From: Cryptomeria japonica
Lineage: Eukaryota > Streptophyta > Pinopsida > Cupressales > Cupressaceae
Direction: 5' to 3'
Assembly: GCF_030272615.1 (NCBI RefSeq)
Contig: NC_081406.1
Span: forward strand, 471,810,400 to 471,874,399
Length of the DNA stretch: 64,000 nt
Position 1 is the stretch's first letter; every line of letters starts with the position of its first letter. Shown one piece after another: positions 48,801-56,038 of this stretch. The notes under the pieces are model-generated. The model had not been told where the DNA came from. It made no database searches and saw nothing but the letters and a program-made list of their open reading frames with translations. Made by a program: the position numbers and the translations under genes.

Positions 48801-51800
48801 AATATCCTACACTACCTCTCTCAACAAGTCAACTTTAAGGCTCTCATTGGATGGAGCCTTGAGATCAAGACCTGCAATGGGAATGGCATCAACAATAATT
48901 TGTCAATAAGGAGAAAAACAATAAACGGGATGCTTGAACAGTACAATAAAATTGTTATTGCCTTCTTGCCTATATATGAACAGTTTTTTATCCATTCTAT
49001 ACTCTTCAATGATGGTTAGGATCTAGGCATGGTGCAAGGTGCAAAAGACGCATCCATATTTTTCCACCAATAATAATTTTTTCAAAAATGTTAGTGTGGC
49101 ATCAGAAGAACTATGCCCTAATGCTAGAAGTTTCCTCTCATTCAAACCAACAACTACATCATAGTCTCTAGGTAACCATGTCAATGAACCAATAATAGTT
49201 TTGGCCTTTTTTACCTTGCTTTCTGCATAGGCATCAAGGGACAAATGTTGGGTCGCATCATTAAGAAAGCTTTCACATCATGTCCTAACAACTTTTTACG
49301 ATGCCATTTGAAATGATTGATTCCCCCAGTGCTTTCATTTCTCACAAAAGTTGTATTTCAACCGATTTGAATTGGGACCCAGTGTGCAATAAGCCCATGC
49401 AAAATATCTCTCGGCATGATGAAACATGGACTGAAAACGCAAACACATTCATACCCATTAGAGTTAATTAAAAAGTTATACAAACAGTGGCCTCTAGGTT
49501 TTGTCAAAAAATAAAAAATGCGTAACATCCCCAAATGACTATAAAATATAGAAAAAAACTACTCCTACATCTACTAAATTGTAAAAACAAGAAAAAACTA
49601 ACCCTAACCCTAATCTTAAACTTTAAAATATGTTTACATATTAGGGTTAGCCTTAAAAAAGAGTATAGGTTTATGATATTATGCATTGTTGGGTTATTGC
49701 ATTTTTTATTTAGTATATAGATTAGTTTACACTATATAGTTAGATTAAATAAATAATGCTAGTTTTATGATAATAAAAAAATATTGTTAGTTGTTAGCTT
49801 TTTAAAGTTTTTCCCATAGGAGGTTATTCACGGGAATATATTGGCTTTATAAGCCACTAAAATGTAATGCAAAGATCATCCAATTGAATTCATAATCCAT
49901 TATATCTGCATTTTATTGTGTTGTTCATCATGTAAATCTGCAAATGTGTTTTTGTGCGCACCATATCAAAGCGGAGGATTTGGGTGAGGAAAGTATTACA
50001 TCTGTGTATCCATGAAGACAAGGAATGTTGCACTTTAATTTCTAATGTCTCTTGTGATAAAGTGATGGTAACAGTCGAAGGAACATCTTAGTGAATGAGA
50101 TATTGCAGTAGTGCAAAGGATGGGAAGCAAAAAAACACCAGCACATGAAAGAAGACTACACTGATCGCGTGAAAAGGAAAAAAGATAATCGGTGGGCACG
50201 AAAATTGCTGCCAGTACGAATATAAATTATCAATTTGAATCTGACACTACATATAAGTAAAAAAATTATAATTAATTTGGTTGCTGTGAGAAAGGAATGA
50301 GTTTAGAATTTCTTGAAGTGGCAGACATTTGACAAATGTGGCAAAATATACTGAATTTGCAGAAAAGAATTGCATCCCGTATGTGTGTGTAAAATGTTTG
50401 GCAGATACACTAGAAAATACAATATTTTAGACCACTTACATCTGCTGAAGCATGGAGGAATGGGAAAGAATGGTAGCATTGAAATTCGTTTAAAATTTAT
50501 ATGTTTAGCATCTTTTGCTTAAGTGAGCACTGTTGTATATAAATTCAAATTGCATTGGAAAGGAACAGCTAGAGTAGTCTTTAAGGCAGTTGAGATTACC
50601 AGTTGTATGAAACCACATATATTGGTGATTTCAGTTGCAAAACTGCCAACAACTTTGTGTTGAATCTATTTTTGTGTTATGAACTTATCAATCATTTGAA
50701 GTGATACATTTTTCAGGAGAGAAAAAGTTGTGATTTTCTTTTGGAAGTTACAAGGATTGTGCTTACATTGTAGGTAGAATCAAATACTTCGTCAATTTAG
50801 TAGTTATGTGGTCACACATATTTATTACATTATCTGCACTACATCTGGCAGGGATTTGAAGGCTCCCAAAAGAAAAATAAATTGGAGGTTGGAAGCATTG
50901 GAGGATGGAGGATTTTTATCATCTTGATCTAACTTCTTGCTTGAAGATGATTCATTGCAAGAGAAGCGCCTTTTTCTATCTGTGTCCTTTCATGGAGCAA
51001 GGAGGGGCTTGGACTTTCGTGATATTTCTTGTGGGTGCAGTTAATGTATCTACATTAGTTGTAGTTGTTTTGTACAGTAGAAGAGGGATTGTTTCCACAT
51101 CACTAGAGGAGGGATATTAACACACTCAAAGGAGATGTGGACTCTTGTAGAAGAATTGTTCTCTTATGTGCAATACTAGAGGAGGGATTTTGACACACTC
51201 GAAGGAGATATGGACTGTTAGAGGAAAATTCTTCTCTCTTTGTGTAAGGAGGATGGGGACACATCATGTTCTCTCATGTTGTACAGATATTTTACAAGTT
51301 TTACAATTAGGTGTAATGTCCCCAAGTTGGAGTATTCCAGGATTTGCCTAAAAGTAACAATTCCAACAATATAATTCATTTTACCAATAAAATTCTATAA
51401 TTAACTCATCTAATAGTTATTGAACTTAAGAGTAAATGAACAATTAACACTAAATGAAATGATAAATAATATTGCTGCTTTGGACCTAAGCAATAGTTGA
51501 TTCCTCAAACCAACCATAGTAGAGATTGGAGAGGAAAGCACGATAGGGCGCTCAAAGACTCTTCAGCACAATTAAGCCCAAGAGTGTGACATAGCACCCC
51601 TTGGCCCACAAATGGTAGGAAACCCCGTCCATCCAACATGGGGTGGCCTACTTAATTCATGGGAAATGGTCTGCTGCCTCTCCCAATCGTGTCTCCTTAC
51701 TTATCCATATATGATTGCTTTTAGGCTATAGTTTCACTTCCCACAACCAACCATCATAGGGATTAGAGCAGAAAGCATGATAGGGCACCCGGAGACTGTT

Positions 51801-54779
51801 CAGCACAATTAAACCCAAGAGTGTGACATAGCACCCCTTGGCCCACAAGTGGTAGGAACACTCATACCTCCAACATGGGGTGGCCTACTTAATTTGTGGG
51901 AACTGGCCTGCTTCTAACCCCTAATGTGTTTGCTTCTAACCCCTACACGATTGCTGTAGGAGAATAAGTATATTAAATAAATAATTAAAGAGCATAAATA
52001 GATTAGCAAATGTCATTATTAATTATGTCAAAATATATAGAGATTAAATTTTAAACTAAATTTTCAGATTGCATACCACAGTCACTTGCTAAATTATAAG
52101 ACTGCTATTTTTCTGAATGCTGATTACTTATTAGATCTGACCTCCTTCGATGAGCGCAGATTATATATAATGACTTCTGATCCTTTCTCTGCCTTCTCTC
52201 AAAGAAAGATCTGCTTTATATATCTCTTAAGAGGGGTAGAGGGACACATCGCTTTGCCAAGATCACCACCCTTCCAAGTGACGTGTCCCTTCCAACTGAC
52301 CGCTACCTTTGTTTACATATATAAATTGCTTTATATTAAGAAGGAAGTCAGCCATGATTCTTTTCATATTAATTGATGTTTTGTTTACCTAATCACTGCC
52401 CTTTCTATCATTGATAAATACAAATTAATTGCTGCTCTCCTTATCATGGTCGGCCTTAATTATATAGTGATCGCCCTTTATTATTTAAACTTCTATATTG
52501 TTGCACTTGACTTATCAAAACCCCAAGTCGGCTCCTTAAATGAATTAATCCAGGTCGGCCTTCTTTATTGAATTGCAATTATTTTATTTTTATTTTATTA
52601 TCTTCTTTCTTGGTCAGCCCTGCTCACCTGAGTTTATGGCTGCAACCCTATTTATATGGCTGCAATTTCCTGTATTAATGGGGACATGACATTAGGAGAT
52701 CCACTGATGGAGTCAGTTTGGTGTTTCCTGGGTGAACGAGGAGCATTGGTGAAAATGCTTCATCAAAGTCTCCAAAAGAGTTGCTGTGATCAACTCGTGC
52801 AGTATTCCACCCTTTGTTTGATGTAATAAGGGGGAATCTTGAGTTATTGCATCTTTTATTTTAGATTAAAGTATAGTTAGATAAAATTAATAAACTAGTT
52901 TTATGTTAATAAACAAATATTGTTAGATGTTAGTTTTTGAAAAGTTATTCCCCTAGGAGGTTATTCAGGAATATATTGGCTTTCTAAGCCACTGAAATGT
53001 AATGCAACGATTATCCAATTGAATTGATAATCCATTATATCTGCATTTCATTGTATTGTTCATCATGTAAATCTGCAAATGTGATTTTGTGCTCACCATT
53101 TTAACATGCATTAGAGTTAAAAATTTAAAATGTTTTAAAAATAATGTTGCAAAACCCTACCTCTGTCATGTGACACTAGAGTTTGAAGGAGGAATGCCAA
53201 ATGTGTGCCAACATGCCTTAGTTTGATGATCACAAAATGTCTAGTTTGGTGTTACCGTTTGCATTTGCCTGAGTAAGTCTGTAAACGTGTCTATCTATAA
53301 TCCAAAGGACCAAAAGCCAAAAATACCAAAATTAAAATGTGAGAACTTTCTAACCAAAAACCTGACGCTATTATGAAAAAGCCTGCAAAAGAACATGAGT
53401 TGAAAATGTGTATTTTTCCTTCGCCCATAAGTTTTCGTCAAGTCAACCCAGGTTTGATAGGGCATTGACAGGGTTACCAATTACCCAAGTGTGACGGTCA
53501 GACTCGGCACAAGCAGATTAGCTTGCAGTAATTACTCACAGTTAACTGCATGCAATTCCTGGTTTCTGCTACTATGGCATGGGACATCTATGTGCACATT
53601 GTACAGTCTTTGGTATGCCAGAAAACCCTAAAAACCTGAGTATTTTGCTTACTGTAATGAAATCATTGATTTATCCAGGCAGTGAAAGCGTCCTCTACCA
53701 TGGCAAAAACAAAATCACCTTTATCTCAGAAGCAGCAATTTCATCGCAACAGTTTGTGACATTCAATGATATTTCAGTTCTCAGTTTTTCTCTCTTTTGG
53801 CATGGTTTCAAAACAAAACCAACTTCCTAGATTGATGAAATGTTATGAAAAAACGTTATAAAACGTGTATAATCAATCTTATGTTGGTTTTATGCATTGT
53901 AGAGAGCTGTAGTTGGAGTTTTTTTTGTGAAATCTCTATGTCTTGGGACTGTCATAGCAACAGAAGCAAGGGAAGTGATATCAGAGTTCTTGGGGGTCGT
54001 TTTAGAGCTTAGACATAGGTGAATGAATTTTCTCCAGCAAGTCTAAGGATTGGGACCTCTTTGTAATGTCGTTACTAGAGTACTAAGTGAGATTGTGCTC
54101 ACCTTTCAGCTAGAGTTTTCACTCAAAGAAGGTTTTTCCAGGCTATATACGTCGTCATTAACGTTGTTTGCTCTATGTTCGCTTCATTTCCCTGCCCAAT
54201 TAATTCATTATTTAAACTAAGATTCAATCCGTTGTTAATGAACAAGTGTGATGAATATCATCCCTGTTGCGAATCAGACCCCCACTCTCAAAGATGCATC
54301 ATCCACTCCAAATCAATAAATAAAGACACAGCAATGCAGAAATTGAAAGAGATAAACCAGAAAAAGGATAAGCAGATTGAGGAAATTGAATACATGAAAG
54401 TCCCGACAGTCTCTTAGCTTTCAATAAATTGGTGAATTATCTTGATGGATGCCCAGAATTTGAACTAAAAAATCTCAATCAAGAAACCACAATAGTAGAA
54501 CTCACCGACAGGTACTTCTCCAAAGGCCCCTGACCCAAACACGAAAGGACTTGCAGAAAAGGCTAGGAGAGCCAGCGTAGACCTTCTGTTGAGGAAAGAG
54601 GAAGATGAGGGCCTCTCATTTTGTTTTCCCTCTATGCGACCACTGGCCGAGGCCTCATCTGACCGAGATGCTAACACCCTTCTGCGATTCCTGTGCTTTC
54701 CAGGATTAAAGAAAACCCCCTGCTTCTGTAATGTCAGGCTATGTAGGAGAGGAGGAGAGCATCCCACTAAAGAACCCAT
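6732..54779 (-). CDS. MFP1: MFP1-like thylakoid coiled-coil protein (gene span, 6 exons)
   Basis: Joining 54779-54506, 10295-10195, 10044-9904, 9608-7956, 7409-7320 and 6866-6732 gives one open frame of about 797 codons. All introns are GT-AG. Exon 1 ends in phase 1 and exon 2 supplies the other two bases of an Asp codon; the remaining junctions are phase 0. Residues 1-90 look like a plastid/thylakoid targeting region with a twin arginine (LNRRSTLALLAF). Residues 137-158 form a hydrophobic glycine-rich membrane segment (LLNEIGIIGSGVAGALYML). Residues 173 to about 725 are uninterrupted heptad coiled coil, ending in KKLEEEISSAKGEILRLRKQ. This order, and the last motif, match plant MFP1, whose family length is around 700-730 residues. 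Known role of the family: thylakoid-associated filament-like protein with DNA-binding ability at plastid nucleoids, also linked to where starch granules initiate. Intron 1 is about 44.2 kb and carries most of the transposons in this window. Confidence 0.9.
7320..7409 (-). CDS. MFP1: MFP1-like exon 5
   Basis: A 90-bp, phase 0-0 exon of 30 codons (GKRSHGNDRQ to AELSQIQK), with acceptor TCACAG and donor AAG|GTATTG. Its last residues extend the helical character of the coiled coil. Intron 5 (6867-7319) and intron 4 (7410-7955) carry no recognisable features. Confidence 0.8.
7956..9608 (-). CDS. MFP1: MFP1-like exon 4 (main coiled coil)
   Basis: A 1,653-bp exon encodes 551 residues from DAADLKAKE to KKKEMK. 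The acceptor is GGTGCAG at 9609-9610 and the donor is AAG|GTAGGA at 7955. The whole exon is heptad-patterned, rich in Glu, Lys, Leu and Asn, without proline breaks until the end. The frame is intact with no stop. The open frame that runs upstream of 9608 (MFYINCIS...) is intron 3 read-through and should not be taken as the start. Confidence 0.92.
9904..10044 (-). CDS. MFP1: MFP1-like exon 3 (membrane segment)
   Basis: A 141-bp exon, 47 codons, phase 0-0, with acceptor TTTGCAG and donor GCT|GTAAGA. It encodes the glycine-rich hydrophobic stretch that is the most conserved part of MFP1 N-terminal regions, followed by basic residues (ERKGR), consistent with a single membrane anchor. Confidence 0.88.
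10195..10295 (-). CDS. MFP1: MFP1-like exon 2
   Basis: A 101-bp exon: two bases complete a split Asp codon with exon 1, followed by 33 codons (KDVTNVAETF to QQNATSE). The acceptor is CCCTGCAG and the donor GAG|GTTATT. It is the linker between the targeting region and the membrane segment. Its phase is what ties it to the exon 44 kb away. Confidence 0.8.
10849..11504 (+). repeat. 5' LTR of the Gypsy remnant
   Basis: Starts TGTAATGTCCCC and ends GGTAAACA two bases before the PBS, 656 bp. A TATTTATAG near 11009 is a weak TATA candidate. No matching 3' LTR remains in the window. Confidence 0.65.
11507..11520 (+). other. Primer-binding site (tRNA-Asp type)
   Basis: TGGCGCCGTTGCCG lies two bases after the LTR end. 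It is the first 14 bases of the PBS used by many plant Ty3/Gypsy elements primed by tRNA-Asp. The following bases (AAATT) no longer match. Confidence 0.75.
11567..13858 (+). pseudogene. Gag of the Gypsy remnant, interrupted
   Basis: The frame begins with MGQPLPEG at 11567, meets a TGA at 11639 and continues in frame to about 11938. A stretch of about 140 bp with several stops follows, then the frame is open from 12023 to 13858. The capsid-type region (residues around WYSDLDKTGVTTWDEL) is followed by a Lys/Ser/Glu linker. Four CX2CX4HX4C zinc knuckles follow near 13332, 13390, 13619 and 13689. A perfect-frame 81-bp (27-residue) direct duplication, beginning LTPQREDHRREP, covers 12386-12547. 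Broken, but recent enough to read clearly. Confidence 0.8.
13862..15217 (+). pseudogene. Aspartic protease of the Gypsy remnant joined to an integrase tail
   Basis: A 451-codon frame starts 4 bp after the gag stop. The protease core has the active-site-like IIDGSSGVNVLP near 14200, then LWPPTFNLLGADQHG and ILGRGWL, as in plant Gypsy proteases of this type. After about residue 340 it passes without an RT domain into YGKETVVPIEFVVPGLW, a post-integrase-core segment. The end is an Arg/Gly/Pro/Asp-rich tail of degenerate repeats (GDPRG, GDLRG). It is a deletion product and presumably inactive. Confidence 0.75.
15486..16303 (+). repeat. Palindrome array, left part of element D
   Basis: Five units with TTCGCTC/GAGCGAA outer and CCCTT/AAGGG inner arms start near 15486, 15682, 15858, 16054 and 16236. 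The intervals are about 196, 176, 196 and 182 bp, less regular than in the other copies. It is cut at 16303 by element N. Confidence 0.75.
16373..18490 (+). repeat. Phased palindrome array of element N
   Basis: The CGC of successive units falls at 16551, 16718, 16884, 17050, 17226, 17390, 17568, 17738, 17905, 18113, 18288 and 18453. Intervals are 167, 166, 166, 176, 164, 178, 170, 167, 208, 175 and 165 bp. The palindrome (TTCGCTC arm, CCCTT/AAGGG inner arm, GAGCGAA arm) is strongly conserved. The spacers share only loose A/G-rich composition. Confidence 0.88.
18651..18770 (+). repeat. Four 30-bp tandem repeats replacing the ORF in element N
   Basis: Units at 18651, 18681, 18711 and 18741 (GACGACCTCC.. 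then TCCAGTCCAACATCATCAAG). Being a multiple of three, they encode a repeated Ser/Thr-rich decapeptide (SSRTTSSSPT) in one short frame. They follow directly on the acceptor-like site where the ORF begins in A and B. The related but degenerate text in element E (27110-27250) suggests a shared deleted ancestor. Confidence 0.75.
19114..19203 (+). promoter_or_regulatory. Telo-box palindrome and TATA of element N
   Basis: AAACCCTAACTAGGGTTT (19114-19131, one mismatch in the palindrome) is followed by TATATAAG at about 19196-19203. It corresponds to the second promoter of the other copies. Confidence 0.55.
20239..21680 (+). repeat. Phased palindrome array, right part of element D
   Basis: Unit starts are near 20239, 20416, 20584, 20750, 20943, 21119, 21162, 21338 and 21514. 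Intervals are 177, 168, 166, 193, 176, 43, 176 and 176 bp. The 43-bp interval is a back-to-back pair. The last 170 bp carry three shorter degenerate copies with GGGCCTGTCCTT. Confidence 0.8.
22400..22489 (+). promoter_or_regulatory. Telo-box palindrome and TATA of element D
   Basis: AAACCCTAATTAGGGGTTT (22400-22418, one extra G) is followed by TATATAAA at 22482-22489. Same order as in the other family members. Confidence 0.55.
23351..23677 (+). other. Unassigned intron sequence between elements D and E
   Basis: 327 bp without recognised features. A short plus-strand frame at its start (DRRRAIEEARLRFHLLL) ends after 17 codons. I could not link it to a gene or to the Gypsy remnant. Confidence 0.4.
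24136..26215 (+). repeat. Phased palindrome array of element E
   Basis: Unit starts: 24136, 24172, 24208, 24368, 24534, 24701, 24868, 25035, 25201, 25367, 25534, 25678, 25845, 26012 and 26178. The first three are head to tail with a 36-bp step. The rest step by 160, 166, 167, 167, 167, 166, 166, 167, 144, 167, 167 and 166 bp. The central loop varies (TTCCAGA, TTGCTGA, TTGGAGA, CTCTCAGGA) while both stems are maintained. This is the most regular array in the window. Confidence 0.9.
26450..26560 (+). promoter_or_regulatory. Upstream (ORF) promoter of element E
   Basis: Two (C)AAGTCGGCC motifs (about 26458 and 26513) precede AAGCGCTCTATATAATGG, with the TATA box at 26548-26555. Matches the arrangement upstream of the ORF in A and B. 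Confidence 0.5.
27036..27308 (+). pseudogene. Truncated start of the family ORF in element E
   Basis: Begins MATPKAGVSTSRQALIKEDP, matching the first 20 residues of the A/B protein, then changes into Ser/Ala-rich repeats (ASTG, ASSG) related to the 30-bp repeats of element N. It ends after 90 codons. About 1,000 codons of the ancestral frame are missing. Confidence 0.75.
27591..27680 (+). promoter_or_regulatory. Telo-box palindrome and TATA of element E
   Basis: AAACCCTAATTAAGGTTT (27591-27608, one substitution) is followed by TATATAAG at 27673-27680. Equivalent to the second promoter in the other copies. Confidence 0.55.
28556..29142. other. Unassigned intron sequence between elements E and B
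   Basis: About 590 bp of AT-rich sequence without recognisable coding, repeat or RNA features. Confidence 0.4.
30002..30091 (-). promoter_or_regulatory. Telo-box palindrome and TATA of element B
   Basis: Perfect AAACCCTAATTAGGGTTT at 30074-30091; on the minus strand it is followed by TATTTATA at 30002-30009. An AATAAA lies downstream (about 29846), as in element A. Confidence 0.6.
30203..33424 (-). pseudogene. Long ORF of element B, unknown protein, one internal stop
   Basis: Starts MATPKAGAST at 33424. It is open for 566 codons to a TGA at 31724-31726 (a CGA arginine codon in copy A, so a CpG-type C-to-T change). It continues in the same frame to the end at about 30203. It is collinear with the element A protein along its whole length and very similar to it, including CHELMIECARHYDP, FHLPEHRDMIYKSIEGA and the C-terminal helical part. 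The internal stop of A (a serine here) is absent. Each copy is thus broken once, at a different codon. The ancestral product is about 1,070 residues and of unknown function. Confidence 0.75.
33494..33531 (-). other. Conserved leader stem-loop (element B)
   Basis: Arms AGGAAA/TTTCCT and TGATAA/TTATCA around a short loop, about 70 bp upstream of the ORF start. It is the counterpart of 1469-1507 in element A. Confidence 0.5.
33961..34050 (-). promoter_or_regulatory. Upstream (ORF) promoter of element B
   Basis: On the minus strand an AAGTCGGCC motif (33993-34001) precedes AAGCGCCTATAAAG (TATA at 33961-33967). A further AGGTCGGCC lies upstream near 34050. The layout matches elements A and E. Confidence 0.5.
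34283..36380 (-). repeat. Phased palindrome array of element B
   Basis: Units (plus-strand view: ATCGCC arm, GTCCCTTGGAGAGGGAC centre, GCGAT arm) start at 34283, 34449, 34615, 34779, 34945, 35122, 35288, 35464, 35630, 35805, 35971 and 36138. Intervals are 166, 166, 164, 166, 177, 166, 176, 166, 175, 166 and 167 bp. Extra copies lie near 36180 and 36345. The centre alternates between CTTGGAGAG and CTTCCTGAG, the stem being kept either way. Confidence 0.9.
37699..37922. repeat. 112-bp tandem duplication
   Basis: Two copies start at AGGAGGACAACA (37699 and 37811) and each ends with GCTAATGCTCAG or similar. They differ by roughly ten substitutions, so the duplication is not recent. Confidence 0.8.
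39423..39451. repeat. (CTAGCA)n microsatellite
   Basis: Just under five perfect hexamer copies. Confidence 0.8.
39517..39875. repeat. Array of imperfect palindromes (TGCAAATCGGGTTTTGAAACCC type)
   Basis: About eight units of a 28-32-bp palindrome start near 39517, 39565, 39597, 39644, 39709, 39755, 39798 and 39842. Arms are TGCAAAT(C/T)GGGTT and AACCC(A/G)(A/T)TTTGCA. Units are separated by 10-25 bp containing GCATGTTTTGC. Sequence differs between units but the two-fold symmetry is kept in most. Confidence 0.65.
42899..42986 (-). promoter_or_regulatory. Telo-box palindrome and TATA of element C
   Basis: Perfect AAACCCTAATTAGGGTTT at 42969-42986; on the minus strand CTATATAAGG follows at about 42899-42906. 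Conserved despite the divergence of the rest of the element. Confidence 0.55.
44755..46105 (-). repeat. GGGCGGACTTT interspersed array of element C (about 38 copies)
   Basis: Plus-strand core (G)GGCGGACTTT(G/A), with some GGCGGAGTTTT variants, repeats every 25-60 bp, most often near 30 bp in 45.64-46.07 kb. Local larger duplications are visible (for example 45650-45690 and 45700-45750). The core is not palindromic, unlike the array at the same place in the other family members. Confidence 0.85.
46343..46810 (-). repeat. 117-bp tandem repeat, four copies in ABAB order
   Basis: Units start at GTCAAAACTT at 46371, 46488, 46604 and 46721 (steps 117, 116, 117). Units 1 and 3 share GAAAATTTTGGATCGCGGTC; units 2 and 4 share GGAATTTTCGAGTTCCG. 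The alternating pattern shows that a two-unit block was duplicated. Confidence 0.88.
47198..48585 (-). mobile_element. LTR-like sequence beginning TGTAATGTCCCC, interrupted by element C
   Basis: On the minus strand TGTAATGTCCCC begins at 48585 and interrupts the hAT remnant. It contains blocks also present in the LTR-like segment at 51312 (GTGGCCTACTTA, GCCAAGAGGGCT, TCAGACTGCT). A 65-bp tandem duplication (units at 48222 and 48287) lies inside. The far end is not defined; element C was inserted into it or beside it. No coding part was found. Confidence 0.5.
48586..49430 (-). pseudogene. hAT-type transposase-like remnant (BED finger and DUF659)
   Basis: Read on the minus strand with frameshifts, 49430-49270 gives a BED-like segment ending GGINHFKWHRKK. 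Then come ESKVKKAK and a linker, and 48850-48790 gives DAIPIAGLDLKAPSNESL. Finally 48747-48589 gives MSNGWIDRRNHTLINFFVES followed by FSLLDEVVIEVG, the DUF659 signature of plant hAT-related proteins. At least two frameshifts and several stops interrupt it, and it is cut off at 48585 by the LTR-like insertion. It is inactive. Confidence 0.65.
49674..49963 (+). repeat. Left LTR of the short element
   Basis: Begins TGATATTATGC and ends GTGCGCACCA. Matches the copy at 52819-53098 through most of its length. Confidence 0.65.
51102..51245 (+). repeat. 73-bp imperfect tandem duplication
   Basis: ACTAGAGGAGGGAT...GACACACTCGAAGGAGATATGGACT occurs at 51102 and 51175 with moderate divergence. Confidence 0.65.
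51312..52700 (+). mobile_element. LTR-like insertion beginning TGTAATGTCCCC, with 237-bp tandem repeat
   Basis: Starts TGTAATGTCCCCAAG at 51312, as do the LTR at 10849 and the minus-strand segment at 48585. It includes two copies of a 237-bp unit (AACCAACCAT at 51508 and 51745). It also has a TATA-containing stretch and, at 52500-52560, AAGTCGGCT and AGGTCGGCC motifs like those of the giant elements. The right end is uncertain. Confidence 0.5.
52819..53098 (+). repeat. Right LTR of the short element
   Basis: Begins TGATGTAATAAG and ends GTGCTCACCA. It is the partner of 49674-49963. Confidence 0.65.
53104..54505 (-). other. Intron 1 sequence adjoining exon 1
   Basis: About 1.4 kb of ordinary AT-rich sequence. 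I see no repeat family, coding region or RNA gene in it. Confidence 0.45.
54506..54779 (-). CDS. MFP1: MFP1-like exon 1 (transit peptide)
   Basis: Start ATG at 54777-54779 and 91 complete codons plus one base, with donor TGTCG|GTGAGTTC at 54505. The first 60 residues are rich in Ser, Arg and Gln with few acids, as in plastid transit peptides. SSSSFLNRRSTLALLAFSAS then gives a twin-arginine plus hydrophobic core, followed by SGAFG, resembling a thylakoid signal. A weaker GT two codons earlier (GAA|GTACCT) would not keep the phase with exon 2, so 54506 is preferred. The open frame past 54506 is intron. Confidence 0.85.
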
Positions 54780-55560
54780 TTTCTATACAATTCAATTCAA
54801 ATTCACAGAACTGCATGTATCCCTGTTAATTTCATTGATCACACGTAATAACAAATCCTACTCTCCTTCCATTCCAGACCAAACCTACAGAATCTGTAGA
54901 AAGATAATACTTTTTTACAGATTAAAGTGCGAAGCTTTGAATATTAAAAATTGCTTCTTGAGCGCTGCTTTGTGTGATTCTTTTCTTCATAAGCTGCGTA
55001 ATACAGACAGTTATGGAGAGAGTACCAGTGGGGCTTCCCATTGTTGGAAAGAAGTACATTGTCCGTTTTGAGCTCTTTATCCGAGCTTGACCAATGCCAG
55101 TGAGCGCAATGGAAACGTGGCAAACGACATCATCAAAAGCCATTAAAAGTGAATCAGACCGCCTCCTAATTAATTCCATAATACAAAGACCACACGTAGC
55201 TACAAATTATATAAAAAAAATGTCTTCAAAAAGTCTTCCTATAATTTACTTAAATAAATCTAATTATTTAGTTTAATTAAGTTAGAGTGAGAATTAAAAT
55301 TAAATATAAAACTTTAAATAACTTAATATAGTACTTTGAATATACTTATCTCAAAATTTTGAGAAATGTGATTTGGAATTCTTTTATTTTATTTCGAAAT
55401 TATTTAAAATTTATTTTATTTATATTTTAAGTTGAAGAGTTTTTAGTGCTTTTTTTTAAATGAAATAATGTATCAATGTTCTATTAATTAGAAAATATAA
55501 TAAACATTCAAAAAAAAAGTGGGTGGATATCATATCACATATCAATGTTCTATTTCCGTT
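54780..55560 (-). promoter_or_regulatory. Upstream region of the MFP1-like gene
   Basis: Presumed 5' UTR and promoter. On the minus strand there is a GCCACGTTT (CACGT core) near 55130 and a GGATAAAG (GATA/I-box-like) near 55078, both common in light-regulated plant genes. No convincing TATA box is at the expected distance. 55200-55560 is very AT-rich and otherwise featureless. The regulatory reading is tentative. Confidence 0.35.
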
Positions 55561-56038
55561 CTTTTGTGTGCACTAGATAGATCGCTAAAGCCAATCATAG
55601 AAATTATTTGGAGGAATCAAGAGTCAACCACCTAAAGGCACCACTAGTTGATGCCCTTGCCCCCCAAAAGGCCACCTTGAAGTGGAAGCCCTCAGGGAAG
55701 GAGAAGAAAAGTGTCACCGAACAAGATACGAAAAAACACTTTGTCCACTAGAATGGCGGCAAGGAGCTTGAGACCTAGGAGACAGGAAGTAGGAGCTAAG
55801 AAGCTTTGGCCTTTGCATCAACCATGAGTAGGAGAACAATCTTGAGAGTAGGACGAACTCGAAGGAACTCTAGTAATAGTACATGGTGCATTGCCCTAGT
55901 GGTCAAGAATCTTCTAGAGGTGAGCAACCTTCAAGGGCACCTTACGAGCTTGTGCCTAAATCTATAAAAATACATATGATAGCTTTAGAAGAAAGCAAAA
56001 CATTTTAATCAATAGCACAACAAAAATTACATAATTTA

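Larger units (their letters stand above)
49674..53098 (+). mobile_element. Short LTR element with two related LTRs, non-autonomous
   Basis: Two direct repeats of about 280-290 bp, 49674-49963 and 52819-53098, share AGGAGGTTATTCA, ATATATTGGCTTT, AAGCCACT and CATCATGTAAATCTGCAAATGTG. Flanks GTTTA and TTTTA differ at one base and are a plausible decayed duplication. TATCAAAGCGG, resembling the initiator-Met PBS, follows the left LTR. The interior has no gag-pol. It includes a second LTR-like insertion from 51312. The LTRs differ at many sites, so the insertion is old. The orientation is inferred from the PBS-like sequence. Confidence 0.7.
10296..54505 (-). other. MFP1: Intron 1 of the MFP1-like gene, about 44.2 kb
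   Basis: Bounded on the minus strand by a strong donor (G|GTGAGTTC at 54505) and an acceptor (CCCTGCAG at 10296). It contains a Ty3/Gypsy remnant, five members of the giant LTR-like family, a hAT remnant and a short LTR element. The parts I could not assign to an element are 10296-10848, 23351-23677, 28556-29142, 36822-42158 and 53104-54505. These hold no supported coding sequence. Confidence 0.85.

Noticed and set aside
49595-49620. Telomere-like AACCCTAACCCTAA
   Set aside because: Only about two and a half copies; too short for an interstitial telomere.
54589-55071. 160-codon plus-strand ORF upstream of the MFP1-like gene
   Set aside because: It overlaps exon 1 antisense, lacks recognisable domains and is explained by the coding bias of the other strand.
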